From PALSA-1353 sp036267155 (GTDB lineage: Bacteria > Planctomycetota > Phycisphaerae > Tepidisphaerales > Tepidisphaeraceae), in contig DATAWP010000031.1 of the NCBI GenBank assembly GCA_036267155.1, positions 124,001-188,000 of the forward strand: DNA of 64,000 bases, read 5' to 3'. Positions 40,846 through 49,918 of this stretch are shown one piece after another. Position 1 is the stretch's first letter. Each line of letters starts with the position of its first letter. Made by a program: the position numbers and the translations under genes. The notes under the pieces were generated by a model. The model saw only the letters and a program-made list of their open reading frames with translations, searched no databases and was not told the origin of the DNA.

Positions 40846-42363
40846 ATGCTTGATGTCCTGATTCAGACCCATAACGAGGAGTTGAACCTTCCGCACACGC
40901 TCCAGAGCGTCAGCGGGTGGGTGAACCGCATCTTCGTGGTGGACAGCGGCTCGACCGACCGGACGCGCGAGATCGCCGCCGAACACGGGGCGGTGGTCGT
41001 GCAGAAGGCGTGGGAAGGATATGCGCGGCAGAAGAACTGGGCGCTGGCGAATTTGCCGTTCGAATCGCCGTGGATTCTGATTCTGGACGCCGACGAATCG
41101 GTCACGCCGCCGTTGAAAGATGAAATACTGAAGGTGGTTTCGCGGCCGGCGCCGAATGTTCCGGAGTCCGGTTTCTTTTTGAATCGCGTCACTGTTTTCA
41201 TGGGGAGGGAGATTCACCACTGCGCGTATTTTCCGGCGTGGAACCTGAGGCTATTCAAGCGGGGCTCGGCACAGTACGAGGAGCGGAACGTTCACGAACA
41301 CATGATCGTGGCGGGGCCGACGGGGCATTTACGGCATCTTCTTCGCCACGAGGACCGGCGCGGGTTGGAGCATTTCATCGCCAAGCACAATCGGTATTCG
41401 ACGCTGGAGGCGATGGAAATCTATCGGCATCAGGCGCGATGGCCTGGCGCGTGGCGCTTCCTGAACGACCGGACGGCGCGGCGGCGGTACATCAAGTATT
41501 GCGTGGCGCCAAAGCTGGCGTTGCCGTGGTTTTTTCGGTTCGTGTACATGTATTTCATTCGCGGGGGAATCCTGGACCGACGGCCGGGACTGACGCTGTG
41601 CCTGCTCATCAGCACGTATGAATTGTTCATTCGCGCGAAATACAATGAGCTGGTGCGAACCGGCGGAAAGACGCCGACGGGGATCGAGGGCCTGGCGGTT
41701 GGGGAGGGCGGAGGTGCTGCCGCGGCGGCGGCTCCGGTGGTGATTCCCGCAATGCCTCCGAGGCCGACGCCGCCGCAGCCGCCGTCGCCGCCAATACCGA
41801 TTCAAGAGTCGCCCGCGGCGTTACGCCGCCGGCCGGTTCAAGTCAGCCCCTGGAAACCCATGGAAAACATCAAACGCGCCTTGTGGATGATCGTGCGAGC
41901 GGGATTGTTCCGTCCGTCGTTTCACAACTGGTATGGATGGCGACGGCTTTTGTTGGAACTTTTCGGGGCAAAGCTCGGCAAAGGCGTTCGCATTCGGCCA
42001 ACGGCGCTGGTGGAGATTCCGTGGAACCTCAGCGTGGGCGACAACGCGATCATCGGGGATTATGCGATCATTTATTCGCTGGGGAAAATAAGTATCGGGC
42101 GTGGCTCGACGATCAGCCAATACGCGCACCTTTGTGCCGGCACGCACGATTATACGACGCGTCACTTTCCGCTGATTAAGCCGCCCATTGTGATCGGGGA
42201 GGAAGTTTGGATCGCGGCCGACGCGTTTGTGGGTCCGGGCGTGACGATCGGCGACCGAGCGGTCGTGGGCGCGCGAGCCACGGTGGTGAAGGATGTTCCC
42301 GCGGATCTGGTTGTAGCGGGGCCGGGGGCGAAAATTCTGAAGCCGCGTATTCTCAAGGATTAG
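40846..42363 (+). CDS. Fusion of GT2 glycosyltransferase and WcaF-like acetyltransferase
   Basis: 505 residues. Residues 1-280 are a GT2 of the KdtX/WaaE type: MLDVLIQTHNEELNLPHTLQ, FVVDSGSTDRTREIA, WILILDADESVTPPL and HCAYFPAWNLRLFKRGSAQY. A Gly/Ala then Pro-rich linker (about 282-335, with PRPTPPQPPSPPIP) leads to a left-handed beta-helix acetyltransferase from about 338: MENIKRALWMIVRAGLFRPS, ISQYAHLCAGTHDYTTRHF (catalytic His) and IGEEVWIAADAFVGPGVTIG. Both activities fit glycan assembly: one adds a sugar, the other probably acetylates it. An internal ATG near 41860 could also start the second domain alone. Confidence 0.85.
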   Translation: MLDVLIQTHNEELNLPHTLQSVSGWVNRIFVVDSGSTDRTREIAAEHGAVVVQKAWEGYARQKNWALANLPFESPWILILDADESVTPPLKDEILKVVSRPAPNVPESGFFLNRVTVFMGREIHHCAYFPAWNLRLFKRGSAQYEERNVHEHMIVAGPTGHLRHLLRHEDRRGLEHFIAKHNRYSTLEAMEIYRHQARWPGAWRFLNDRTARRRYIKYCVAPKLALPWFFRFVYMYFIRGGILDRRPGLTLCLLISTYELFIRAKYNELVRTGGKTPTGIEGLAVGEGGGAAAAAAPVVIPAMPPRPTPPQPPSPPIPIQESPAALRRRPVQVSPWKPMENIKRALWMIVRAGLFRPSFHNWYGWRRLLLELFGAKLGKGVRIRPTALVEIPWNLSVGDNAIIGDYAIIYSLGKISIGRGSTISQYAHLCAGTHDYTTRHFPLIKPPIVIGEEVWIAADAFVGPGVTIGDRAVVGARATVVKDVPADLVVAGPGAKILKPRILKD

Positions 42364-42369
42364 CTTGCA

Positions 42370-42387
42370 AAGCGATGGGCATCGCTT
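42370..42387. repeat. Hairpin AAGCGATG-GG-CATCGCTT after the GT2-acetyltransferase gene
   Basis: Perfect 8-bp stem with a 2-nt loop, 6 nt after the stop codon. It resembles in style the other small palindromes found behind genes here; no T-run for a classic terminator. Confidence 0.5.
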
Positions 42388-42455
42388 AAAATATCAAGAG
42401 CTAATGGCTGTACGATGGGGTGGCACGCTAATGGGTTTTGTTATTTGTGTACACC

Positions 42456-43238
42456 ATGCGTCTAGACATTCGGCGAGCGGGCGGTCATCTCCTTTTTGCA
42501 TTCCTGGTTGTTGCGATTGCATGGGGAGCAACGGAAGTTCTGTATCGCATTGACAGGCCCCTGCAATCAAATGGGGTGATGGCTTTCTTTCTCGCAGCGG
42601 TGGTGATCGCCGCATGGCGTGGCGGGGCGGTTTCGGCCTTCTTCGCAACCTTGCTGTCCGTGCTGATCGGCGCCTGGATTATTCCGCCGGACCATTCTTT
42701 TCGCATTGCCGATCCGCAGAATGCGGTTCGACTCATTTTGTTCGCATTCCTTGCCTGCCTGATCAGCTATCTGCATTACGCGCGGCAGCGAGCCGAGAAA
42801 TCACTGAAGGAAAGTGAAGGCCGGCTGCACTTTTCGCTCGATTCGTCGGGAGTGGGCTGCTGGGACGCGAACGTCAAGAAGGGGACGTTTTGGAAATCAC
42901 ACAATCTTGCGCAGGTTTTTGGGCGAACCGATACGGATTTCGCCACGACCTATGAAGGGTTCTTTGCGTACATCTATCCCGAGGACCGGGAGTTTTTCCA
43001 CCTTGCTTCAGTAGGTGCTGGAAGCGACCACCGCGACTACGAGATTTCGCACCGGATCATCTGCGGCGACGGAACGATCCGGCGCGTGAGCACGCGCGGC
43101 AGGATGTATATCGATGACCAAGGCCACGTCGAACGCATGGTCGGAGCCGTCTTCGCCGTCGATAACAAACTGGTCGCCCCTTCGTCGGGTCAGTCCATTG
43201 GCTCGGCTTTGAAGGATATCGCGTCCTATCCCATTTGA
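42456..43238 (+). CDS. DUF4118/PAS membrane sensor without kinase domain
   Basis: 260 residues from the ATG at 42456. Four hydrophobic segments within the first 110 residues (LLFAFLVVAIAWGATEV, MAFFLAAVVIAAWRGG, AVSAFFATLLSVLIGAW, LILFAFLACLISYLHY) match the KdpD-like DUF4118 bundle of histidine kinases. Residues 120-240 are a PAS domain (EGRLHFSLDSSGVGCWDANV, ISHRIICGDGTIRRVSTRG). The protein ends after the PAS with no histidine-kinase, GGDEF or other output domain. Its 3' end overlaps the convergent glycosyltransferase gene by 13 nt, so it may be a truncated kinase. Confidence 0.75.
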   Translation: MRLDIRRAGGHLLFAFLVVAIAWGATEVLYRIDRPLQSNGVMAFFLAAVVIAAWRGGAVSAFFATLLSVLIGAWIIPPDHSFRIADPQNAVRLILFAFLACLISYLHYARQRAEKSLKESEGRLHFSLDSSGVGCWDANVKKGTFWKSHNLAQVFGRTDTDFATTYEGFFAYIYPEDREFFHLASVGAGSDHRDYEISHRIICGDGTIRRVSTRGRMYIDDQGHVERMVGAVFAVDNKLVAPSSGQSIGSALKDIASYPI

Positions 43239-44398
43239 CCGGTCAAAACCTGTTGGTAATTGCCGATCATCTGCTGGGCCACTTTGGGCCATGTGAATCG
43301 ACTGATGACCAGAGCCCGGCCCGCGCGACCCATTTGCGCTGCCGCAGCGGGATCGCGCAGGACGGTTTGGATGCCGGCGGCAACGGCCTGGGCATTCAAC
43401 TGCACCACGACGCCGGCGGCGGCCTCCGCGACTTCGGGAAAATGGCATTCCGTGGAAATCACGACCGGGGATTCGCAGGCCATCGCTTCAGTGACGGCCA
43501 GGCTGAATCCTTCCTGCCGGCTGGGCAGACAGAAGCAATCGCAGTCGCGAAGGGCGGCAATCTTCTGGGCGGCATAAAGGGGGCCGACGAGATGAACTCG
43601 CCGCGCGATATCGAGACGGGCGATCTGGGCCAGGAACGGCGCCCGGGCGCCATCATCCGGACCGGCGACGATCAGTTGTGCATCGGGGAATTCGCGGGCA
43701 ACGATGGCAAAGGCGTCGGCCAGAAAATCGAGCCCCTTTTTGTAGTGCAGGCGGCTGAGAAAAAGAACGAGCCTCGACTTTGCGAATTCCGAATGAGTGG
43801 CGCGAAACGCGCCCTTCTCAGGCAATGGATCGAGTTCCTGCAGAAAAATGCCGTTGGGGAGAATCCGGCTGGGCGACGTCAAATGCAGGCGAGTGGTCAG
43901 GGTACACTCATCCGCATTCAGGAAATGCAGAAACGCCGCGTTATTAAGCATCCGGCGGTATCCCAACACCATGGCCGCGCGTTTTTTCCACCAACGTTGC
44001 GACATGGCCCAGGGGTCCAGCATTCCATGAGGAGTGAGAACAAATGGCTTGCCAGCCGCGGTGGCGAGCGTGGCGACCACGTGGATCAAGGGGTCCCACA
44101 CGCCATGCAGATGAATCAGATCGAATTCGCCAACGACGGATCGGAGCGTGCGGCGAGCGCCGGAAGCGAGAAACCGCTCGGGCTTGGTGAGGGGCGGCAA
44201 ATACTGCAGCTTGACGCTGGTGATGTCGGGAATGGTCTTGATCGCGGCGTCGATTCGGTCCTGTGCTTTGGGGAAGCGGTAGGAGACGACTTGCATCTGG
44301 CAGCCGAGGGCCGCCTGCGCTGCCGCCATGCGCGTTGCCACCATCGGAGGTCCGCCCGTTGCCGGGTCCAGAGATGGAATGACGTGCAGAACTTTCAT
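43226..44398 (-). CDS. Glycosyltransferase family 4
   Basis: 390 residues. MKVLHVIPSLDPATGGPPMV is the standard acceptor-domain start; FDLIHLHGVWDPL and FVLTPHGMLDPWA follow; the donor domain has LVLFLSRLHYKKGLDFLADA, LIVAGPDDGAR, VHLVGPLYAAQKIAAL and the EX7E motif in EGFSLAVTEAMACE. LTPHGML is typical of WcaI/WbaZ-like transferases of exopolysaccharide loci. The C-terminus overlaps the convergent PAS protein gene. Confidence 0.92.
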   Translation of the reverse strand: MKVLHVIPSLDPATGGPPMVATRMAAAQAALGCQMQVVSYRFPKAQDRIDAAIKTIPDITSVKLQYLPPLTKPERFLASGARRTLRSVVGEFDLIHLHGVWDPLIHVVATLATAAGKPFVLTPHGMLDPWAMSQRWWKKRAAMVLGYRRMLNNAAFLHFLNADECTLTTRLHLTSPSRILPNGIFLQELDPLPEKGAFRATHSEFAKSRLVLFLSRLHYKKGLDFLADAFAIVAREFPDAQLIVAGPDDGARAPFLAQIARLDIARRVHLVGPLYAAQKIAALRDCDCFCLPSRQEGFSLAVTEAMACESPVVISTECHFPEVAEAAAGVVVQLNAQAVAAGIQTVLRDPAAAAQMGRAGRALVISRFTWPKVAQQMIGNYQQVLTGQMG

Positions 44399-44581
44399 CC
44401 AGTGCGAATAGGCCGATATCTGATTTCAGGATTCGCCGGGACCCGTCGAAGTGAGGGCACGGGCTTTTCCGACTCAAATATTGTATCAATCTGTTACGGA
44501 TCCTCACGTCCCCTTAAAATAATATGATTAAAAAGGGGTGGGTCTGAGCAGGGGGAGATCCCGTAGCGGAGTTTGTCGCAC

Positions 44582-46831
44582 GTGAAGCATTTTCTCAAGG
44601 CAACGGGTCGGGCCATCAAATACGGCGCCTTGAAATGGGCGGCGGACCGGCACGTGGCCCAGGCGGACGCCGGCGATGCCCCGGCCCCGGCCGTGCAAGC
44701 GGCGTATCTGATCGGCTGCGGCCGGTCGGGCACGACGGTGTGCGGCAGAGTTCTTAAAAATCATCCCGGCGTTTATTACTTCTACGAGCCGTATCATCTC
44801 TGGGCGGCGATCGATCCGACCATTGATGTGTTGAACTTGTACCACACGGGAACGGCCAATTTTCTGCTGGACACGAATGATTGCACCGACCGAGCGCGCA
44901 AGCGATTTAATCGTTTGATGCTTGAACCCGCGCGCCGCGCCGGGGCGAAGTTGATGCTGGAGAAGACTCCCTTCAACGCGTGCCGGATCGGGTATCTCGA
45001 CGCGCTGGCGCCGGGGTGCAAGTTCATTCATCTGGTTCGCGACGGAGTGGATGTGGCGCGATCCATAGACCGACTGGCCCGCGACCGCGGGTATGGCATC
45101 ATCGGCAAGCCGGATTTGAATCGATGGTGGGGTCGAGGCGGATCCAAATGGATGTCTTTGGCGATGAACGGCGCGAGTTCCAATTATTTCGCAGAAGAAA
45201 TCACGCTGCTTCAGAGTTACGCATCCAAAGGCGCGTACGAATGGCTCGTGAGCCTGGGAGAAGTTGACCGCTGGCGCGAGCGCCTGGGCGCTCGGTTGCT
45301 GGAGGTCACCTATGACGAACTGACCGCATCTCCGGAACAGACGCTGTGCCGAATCCGCGAATTTTTGTCCTTGCGCCCGGACGACAAATGGCTGGCACGG
45401 TCGGTCAGCCAAATCGATAAGACGCGGCGGAATGACGGCGCCCCGCTGGTTCTGCCGCCGCGAATGGCCGAGGCGTTCAATAAGGCCCAGGAGCGTTTCA
45501 ATTTTCCCAATCGCGCGGAGGTTGGGACGCCGCAAAGCACGACGATGATTCAGATGGCGGTTATCTCGAACGAGCCAACGCCGTATCGCCTGCACGTACA
45601 GGAACGGCTGGCAAAGGAATTGGAAGGCGTTCACATTCACAATGTTTTCACGCACACGATCTCGAATCCCAGCATGCCGTGGCAAATGCGGGTCGGGGCA
45701 CATCTGAACCCGATATTCTTTTCCGCGAATCACATCAAGGTAAGCAGGCCGATTTCACTTCGGCACATTCGTCTTTTCCGCGACATTCGACAGCATCTGA
45801 TTCAGAATGGAATCCAGATGGTGATCGTTCTGGGATACAACGACCTGACGCGGTTGCTGCTGATTCGCTGGGCCTATCGGCAGGGGATTCCATTGGTGCT
45901 GGCGGCAGACTCGAATGTTTTCGGAGACGCCAGGACGCCGCGGTGGCTCCGCCGCGTGAAGCGGCCGTTCCTCCGATGGGTGCTGCGTCGGGTCGCCGGC
46001 CTCATGCCGATGGGAACATGCGGCAAGGCCTATTTCCGAACTTACCTGGATCACAACCTGCCGGAATTCCTCTTCCCCTATGAGCCGGACTACGCCCTGC
46101 TGAAGGGCATCGACCCGGGAGAGGTGTCGGCATTTCGGCAGAAGCACAATCTGTTGCCGGATCGCAAGCGGCTGCTGTACTGCGGGCGGCTGGTGGATAT
46201 CAAGCGAGTGGATGTGCTGCTGGAGGCGTTCACGCGGGTGGCGCTGGCCCGGCCGGAATGGGACGTGGTGATCGCGGGCGACGGGCCGCTCCGCAAGGCG
46301 CTGGAGCGGTCGCTCAGCGACGAGGCGGCGCCGCGCGTCAAATGGCTCGGATTTCTGCAGTTTCACGAGATCGTGATGGCGTATCATTCGTGCGACGTGC
46401 TGGTGCACCCGAGCGAATATGAGCCGTGGGCGCTGGTGATCAACGAGGCGGTCGCATGCGAACTGCCGGTGATCGCGACATCGGTGGTGGGAGCGGCGGT
46501 GGAGCTGATACGGCATCGGGAAAACGGGCTGATCGTCTCGCCGCGCAGCGTCGAAGCCATGACGGATGCGGTCTGGGAAATCACCAAGACCGACCGATAC
46601 CTCGAAATGAAGGCGGGATGCGCTCCAATGCTGGATTCCTGGCGTCGTGCGGCCGACCCGGTGGAAGGGGTACGCGAATCACTGCGGCATTTTGGCCTGG
46701 TTTGGCGACAGCCGCCTGGACCGAAGGCGAAGCGCGAACCGGATTCACTTTCCGGCGCACCTGACAACGGCGGTCCGGTAATATACAATGCCGGGACTGA
46801 CGGAAACGACATAAATTCCACCAAGATTTAG
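44582..46831 (+). CDS. Fusion of sulfotransferase and GT4 glycosyltransferase
   Basis: About 749 residues from a GTG at 44582 (GGAG 10 nt upstream; a TTG at 44573 is too close to it). The N-terminal 310 residues are a PAPS-dependent sulfotransferase: AAYLIGCGRSGTTVCGRVL (5'-phosphosulfate loop), MLEKTPFNACRI and FIHLVRDGVDVARSIDRLA (3'-phosphate-binding Arg/Ser). From about residue 322, MIQMAVISNEPTPYRLHVQE starts a complete GT4 with LLYCGRLVDIKRVDVLLEAF, VVIAGDGPLRK and the EX7E motif in EYEPWALVINEAVACE. One chain may thus both sulfate and extend the same glycan. Confidence 0.85.
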   Translation: MKHFLKATGRAIKYGALKWAADRHVAQADAGDAPAPAVQAAYLIGCGRSGTTVCGRVLKNHPGVYYFYEPYHLWAAIDPTIDVLNLYHTGTANFLLDTNDCTDRARKRFNRLMLEPARRAGAKLMLEKTPFNACRIGYLDALAPGCKFIHLVRDGVDVARSIDRLARDRGYGIIGKPDLNRWWGRGGSKWMSLAMNGASSNYFAEEITLLQSYASKGAYEWLVSLGEVDRWRERLGARLLEVTYDELTASPEQTLCRIREFLSLRPDDKWLARSVSQIDKTRRNDGAPLVLPPRMAEAFNKAQERFNFPNRAEVGTPQSTTMIQMAVISNEPTPYRLHVQERLAKELEGVHIHNVFTHTISNPSMPWQMRVGAHLNPIFFSANHIKVSRPISLRHIRLFRDIRQHLIQNGIQMVIVLGYNDLTRLLLIRWAYRQGIPLVLAADSNVFGDARTPRWLRRVKRPFLRWVLRRVAGLMPMGTCGKAYFRTYLDHNLPEFLFPYEPDYALLKGIDPGEVSAFRQKHNLLPDRKRLLYCGRLVDIKRVDVLLEAFTRVALARPEWDVVIAGDGPLRKALERSLSDEAAPRVKWLGFLQFHEIVMAYHSCDVLVHPSEYEPWALVINEAVACELPVIATSVVGAAVELIRHRENGLIVSPRSVEAMTDAVWEITKTDRYLEMKAGCAPMLDSWRRAADPVEGVRESLRHFGLVWRQPPGPKAKREPDSLSGAPDNGGPVIYNAGTDGNDINSTKI

Positions 46832-46928
46832 GGGAATTCCCTGGCAATTATGACGACGATTATTGTCCAGAGTCTACGCCGCCGGAGATGACGCCGTCGC
46901 TATCTCGATCATGTTTGGGGACTAAGTC

Positions 46929-48497
46929 ATGAGCCAATGGGCCGTTTATCCAACCGATCAGTTCCAGGCCTCGCCTGCGGAGATGACTGATTCCTTGTCA
47001 TCCGGCAATCAGGAGCGTTCCCGGCTCGGATCGCTGCTGTTCATTCCTCCACTGATTGGTGCGGGCGTCTCGTGGATGTGCGGCGGCGCAGCGGTGATCA
47101 CGGACTTCAGCTTTCTGCTGTTTACTGTCGTCTGCCTGATATTATTGGTGGCGGAACTTCGCGCCATGCTGCGGCGATGGGGCATCGGGGGCTTGACGCT
47201 TTACGGCGGCTGTCTGGTCTGGTTTTGCTACGACTACATCGTGCACTGGGTCAACGCGTCCTCGTCGTTCGTCGCCCTTGCCGGCATAGACTACCAGACT
47301 CTCGCCAAGGCTGCGTTCTATACCATCCTCTACGCATTTAGCATGTCCATCGGACTGAATATTCGCCGACCGCATTGGCCGGAACGATTGCTTCTCAAAA
47401 CCCCGGAATTGAAATCCTCCTCAATGCAACTGTGGCTGATTCTGGTGATATTCGCGATCGGCATCAGTCCGTATTTTCTGTTCACCGCCGAACCCTTCTA
47501 TCTCGCGATGTACCACCAGTTCCTGGCGGGTCGCGGTGGCATCGGACCCCACTGGACCGTGGGGCGGAGCGGCAACGTGAACTATAATTTCGGCGCCTAC
47601 GTTGCACAGATACTTCAGGTAGGCTCGGGCGGCTCCGTCTACGCGATCCTCTACGCAGTCCTGGTAGCGAAGAATATCTTCCAAAAATCGATCTCATGGG
47701 CCATCTGGCTTCTGTGGCTGATGCTGGGCATCGGCACCGGAACCAGAGGAGACGTCGTGGCGTCCATGCTTCCGCTACTGGCGGCCATATTCTTAAAATA
47801 TCAGTCGGTCGCTGCCGTCTATGCGCAGCGAGTGCGCTTGCGGACATATATTCTCGCGGCCGTCGCTTTGTTTTTGATGCTTGTGATCGTTCAGTTTCAA
47901 ATCACCTACCGAACCGGAGGCTTCACCGGCGCTCATGTATCCGAAATTTCAACCAATATTTCGGGCAACGCGATGTATTCTGAAAGCTTGGTGGCGTTCA
48001 AGTTAATTCCTGACAAGAGCAACTATTTTCACAACGCTTATTATGTCGAGGGAATCCTTCGCACCCTGCCGGACCAGCTCTATTGGTTCGTTGTCTCGCC
48101 AATGCCCCGCGCCATCTGGACCAGCAAGCCGATCGACGCCGCCTGGGCCTGGTACAACCAAGTCGTCGCGCACGAAGCCAATGGAACCGAGGGAACGACC
48201 ATCGCCACCGGCGGAGCCGCAGGCTGGTATATCCGATACGGACCCGCCGGCATCGTCGAAGGCGGCCTTTTTGTCGGATGGCTGATGGGATTTGGCGAGC
48301 GACTGCTCCGCCAATGCAGCGGACGCTTGATTCTGTTGTTATTTGTCTTGGGGTGGGAAACCTGGCTATTCCGCGCTTTCCGCGGATTTGGCTACAACGA
48401 TCTCGACGCTCTGCTCGTTGCTTTCATCCCGCTCTGCGTCCTGGTTGTCATCCTCAACGTCTTCTCAGGTGAGAATTCGCAGCCCCAGCCCGCTTGA
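46929..48497 (+). CDS. Wzy-like polysaccharide polymerase/O-antigen polymerase
   Basis: 522 residues with about ten membrane helices, among them FSFLLFTVVCLILLVAELRA and YILAAVALFLMLVIVQFQIT. A large exposed loop near the C-terminus carries YWFVVSPMPRAIWTSKPIDA, with Arg/Trp residues like those of oligosaccharide repeat-unit polymerases. The helix count and position between glycosyltransferase genes support polymerisation of lipid-linked repeat units in the periplasm. Sequence identity between Wzy proteins is generally low, so the call rests on architecture and context. Confidence 0.75.
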   Translation: MSQWAVYPTDQFQASPAEMTDSLSSGNQERSRLGSLLFIPPLIGAGVSWMCGGAAVITDFSFLLFTVVCLILLVAELRAMLRRWGIGGLTLYGGCLVWFCYDYIVHWVNASSSFVALAGIDYQTLAKAAFYTILYAFSMSIGLNIRRPHWPERLLLKTPELKSSSMQLWLILVIFAIGISPYFLFTAEPFYLAMYHQFLAGRGGIGPHWTVGRSGNVNYNFGAYVAQILQVGSGGSVYAILYAVLVAKNIFQKSISWAIWLLWLMLGIGTGTRGDVVASMLPLLAAIFLKYQSVAAVYAQRVRLRTYILAAVALFLMLVIVQFQITYRTGGFTGAHVSEISTNISGNAMYSESLVAFKLIPDKSNYFHNAYYVEGILRTLPDQLYWFVVSPMPRAIWTSKPIDAAWAWYNQVVAHEANGTEGTTIATGGAAGWYIRYGPAGIVEGGLFVGWLMGFGERLLRQCSGRLILLLFVLGWETWLFRAFRGFGYNDLDALLVAFIPLCVLVVILNVFSGENSQPQPA

Positions 48498-48589
48498 GCG
48501 GTGCATTGCCGGTTCTCCGCGGCGCAGTTTCTCATGGCGGATCTCCGCGGCAATTCGTCCTGAAAATGGATTTACGTTGAACGGACCCG

Positions 48590-49720
48590 TCATGCCCCCA
48601 GGTTCATCAACTCCTTGAACAGACGCACGTACTGCGAAACAATCGCATCCCGGCCGAACCTCCGATCGAATCGCGCACGGATCATCGCTGGATTGATCTC
48701 ACCGGATTTCCATCGCGATGCGGCGGAGCAGACGATCTTCGCTGCGGCCGGGGCGTCACGTAGGGGAATTAAAGCGCCCATGTCCGACGAATCGATGATG
48801 TCCGGCAGCGCTCCTACGGGCGTCGCCAGCAGCGGCCGGCCGCGGCTTAGAACCTCCAACGCCACCAGGCACTGTCCCTCACTTATCGAAGTATTGACGA
48901 ATAAATCACATGAATCGATGGCATCCCACTTCGCTTTGCCGCTGACGATTCCATGGAAAATGATGCGCCCCGCCGCCGGAATCGCCGCCGCCTTCCGCTC
49001 CAATTCCCCACGCAGCGATCCATCGCCGAAAAAATGCATCTCAAATTGATCTCCGTCCGATGCCGGCAACTCCCGGAAGATATCCAGCAAATAATCCAGG
49101 TTTTTTTGGTGTTCAAATCGCCCCAGGTATCCGAGTCGCAGCACTCCGTTCACGGCCGGCGCGCGCGCCGCGATCGGCGAAGCCGGCGGAGGAATCAACC
49201 CGAGAACCACCGCCCGGCCGTGATAATCCATCGACTTCAAATCCTCGGCAAAACTCGGCGTCGCCACAACGACGGCATCAAAGCAATCCAGCAGGCCTTT
49301 TTCCGGACCATCCGGCCACATCTCACTCGGTCGGTACGGCGACACCAAAACCGAAGGAATCGGCCTGCCGTCAGCCCCCAGGACCTCTCGCAATTTGAGA
49401 TGGACCGTTGCCGGCATCACCTTGGCGAACACCAGCAAATTCGCTCGACGCGCCATCGCCGAACCAGCCGGCAACAACAGACGATCGGGAAGAGCCCATC
49501 GACAACCCCATCGAAAAAACGACCGGTGGAACTCGGCGGCCCGCGCCTTGATCGGCGCCAAGTCCGGAATTTCCGCCAGCGGCTTGCCCCACCATGCAAC
49601 GCTCACGCTCGCCATCTCACGCGGCAAGCTGTTGATCAGATCGATCGTAAAGGATTCAACCCCGCCCACCGGCTGAAACCCACCGCAGTAGAAAAGAATG
49701 TTCTTATTTTGAACCGGCAT
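48590..49720 (-). CDS. Glycosyltransferase family 4
   Basis: 376 residues. NKNILFYCGGFQPVGGVESF begins the acceptor domain; SVLVSPYRPSEMWPDG follows; the donor domain has LRLGYLGRFEHQKNLDYLLD, EMHFFGDGSLRGEL and SCDLFVNTSISEGQCLVALE (EX7E region, partly altered: E-GQCLVAL-E). It lies on the strand opposite to the flanking wzy and aldo/keto reductase genes. Confidence 0.88.
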   Translation of the reverse strand: MPVQNKNILFYCGGFQPVGGVESFTIDLINSLPREMASVSVAWWGKPLAEIPDLAPIKARAAEFHRSFFRWGCRWALPDRLLLPAGSAMARRANLLVFAKVMPATVHLKLREVLGADGRPIPSVLVSPYRPSEMWPDGPEKGLLDCFDAVVVATPSFAEDLKSMDYHGRAVVLGLIPPPASPIAARAPAVNGVLRLGYLGRFEHQKNLDYLLDIFRELPASDGDQFEMHFFGDGSLRGELERKAAAIPAAGRIIFHGIVSGKAKWDAIDSCDLFVNTSISEGQCLVALEVLSRGRPLLATPVGALPDIIDSSDMGALIPLRDAPAAAKIVCSAASRWKSGEINPAMIRARFDRRFGRDAIVSQYVRLFKELMNLGA

Positions 49721-49918
49721 TATCTGTGCAATTCAACAACTATATCACACATCCGCGAGGTTGTCCGTTCGGCGAATTTTCCTTCGGAAAACCGCGAAAT
49801 CCGGCTGGCGTTTCGGTGCGCGCAAGGCTCTTACCGTTCGATGTCCTTCGTTGACCCTTGCGGTTTAGACTGCTATCTTCCCAAACCTTACTCGATTTCT
49901 CTTGGAGGAACTCAGCGA

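Noticed and set aside
48953..49918. Upstream extension of the aldo/keto reductase frame
   Set aside because: It is antisense to a GT4 gene and Arg/Gln-rich; the ATG at 49919 has a ribosome site and matches the family start.
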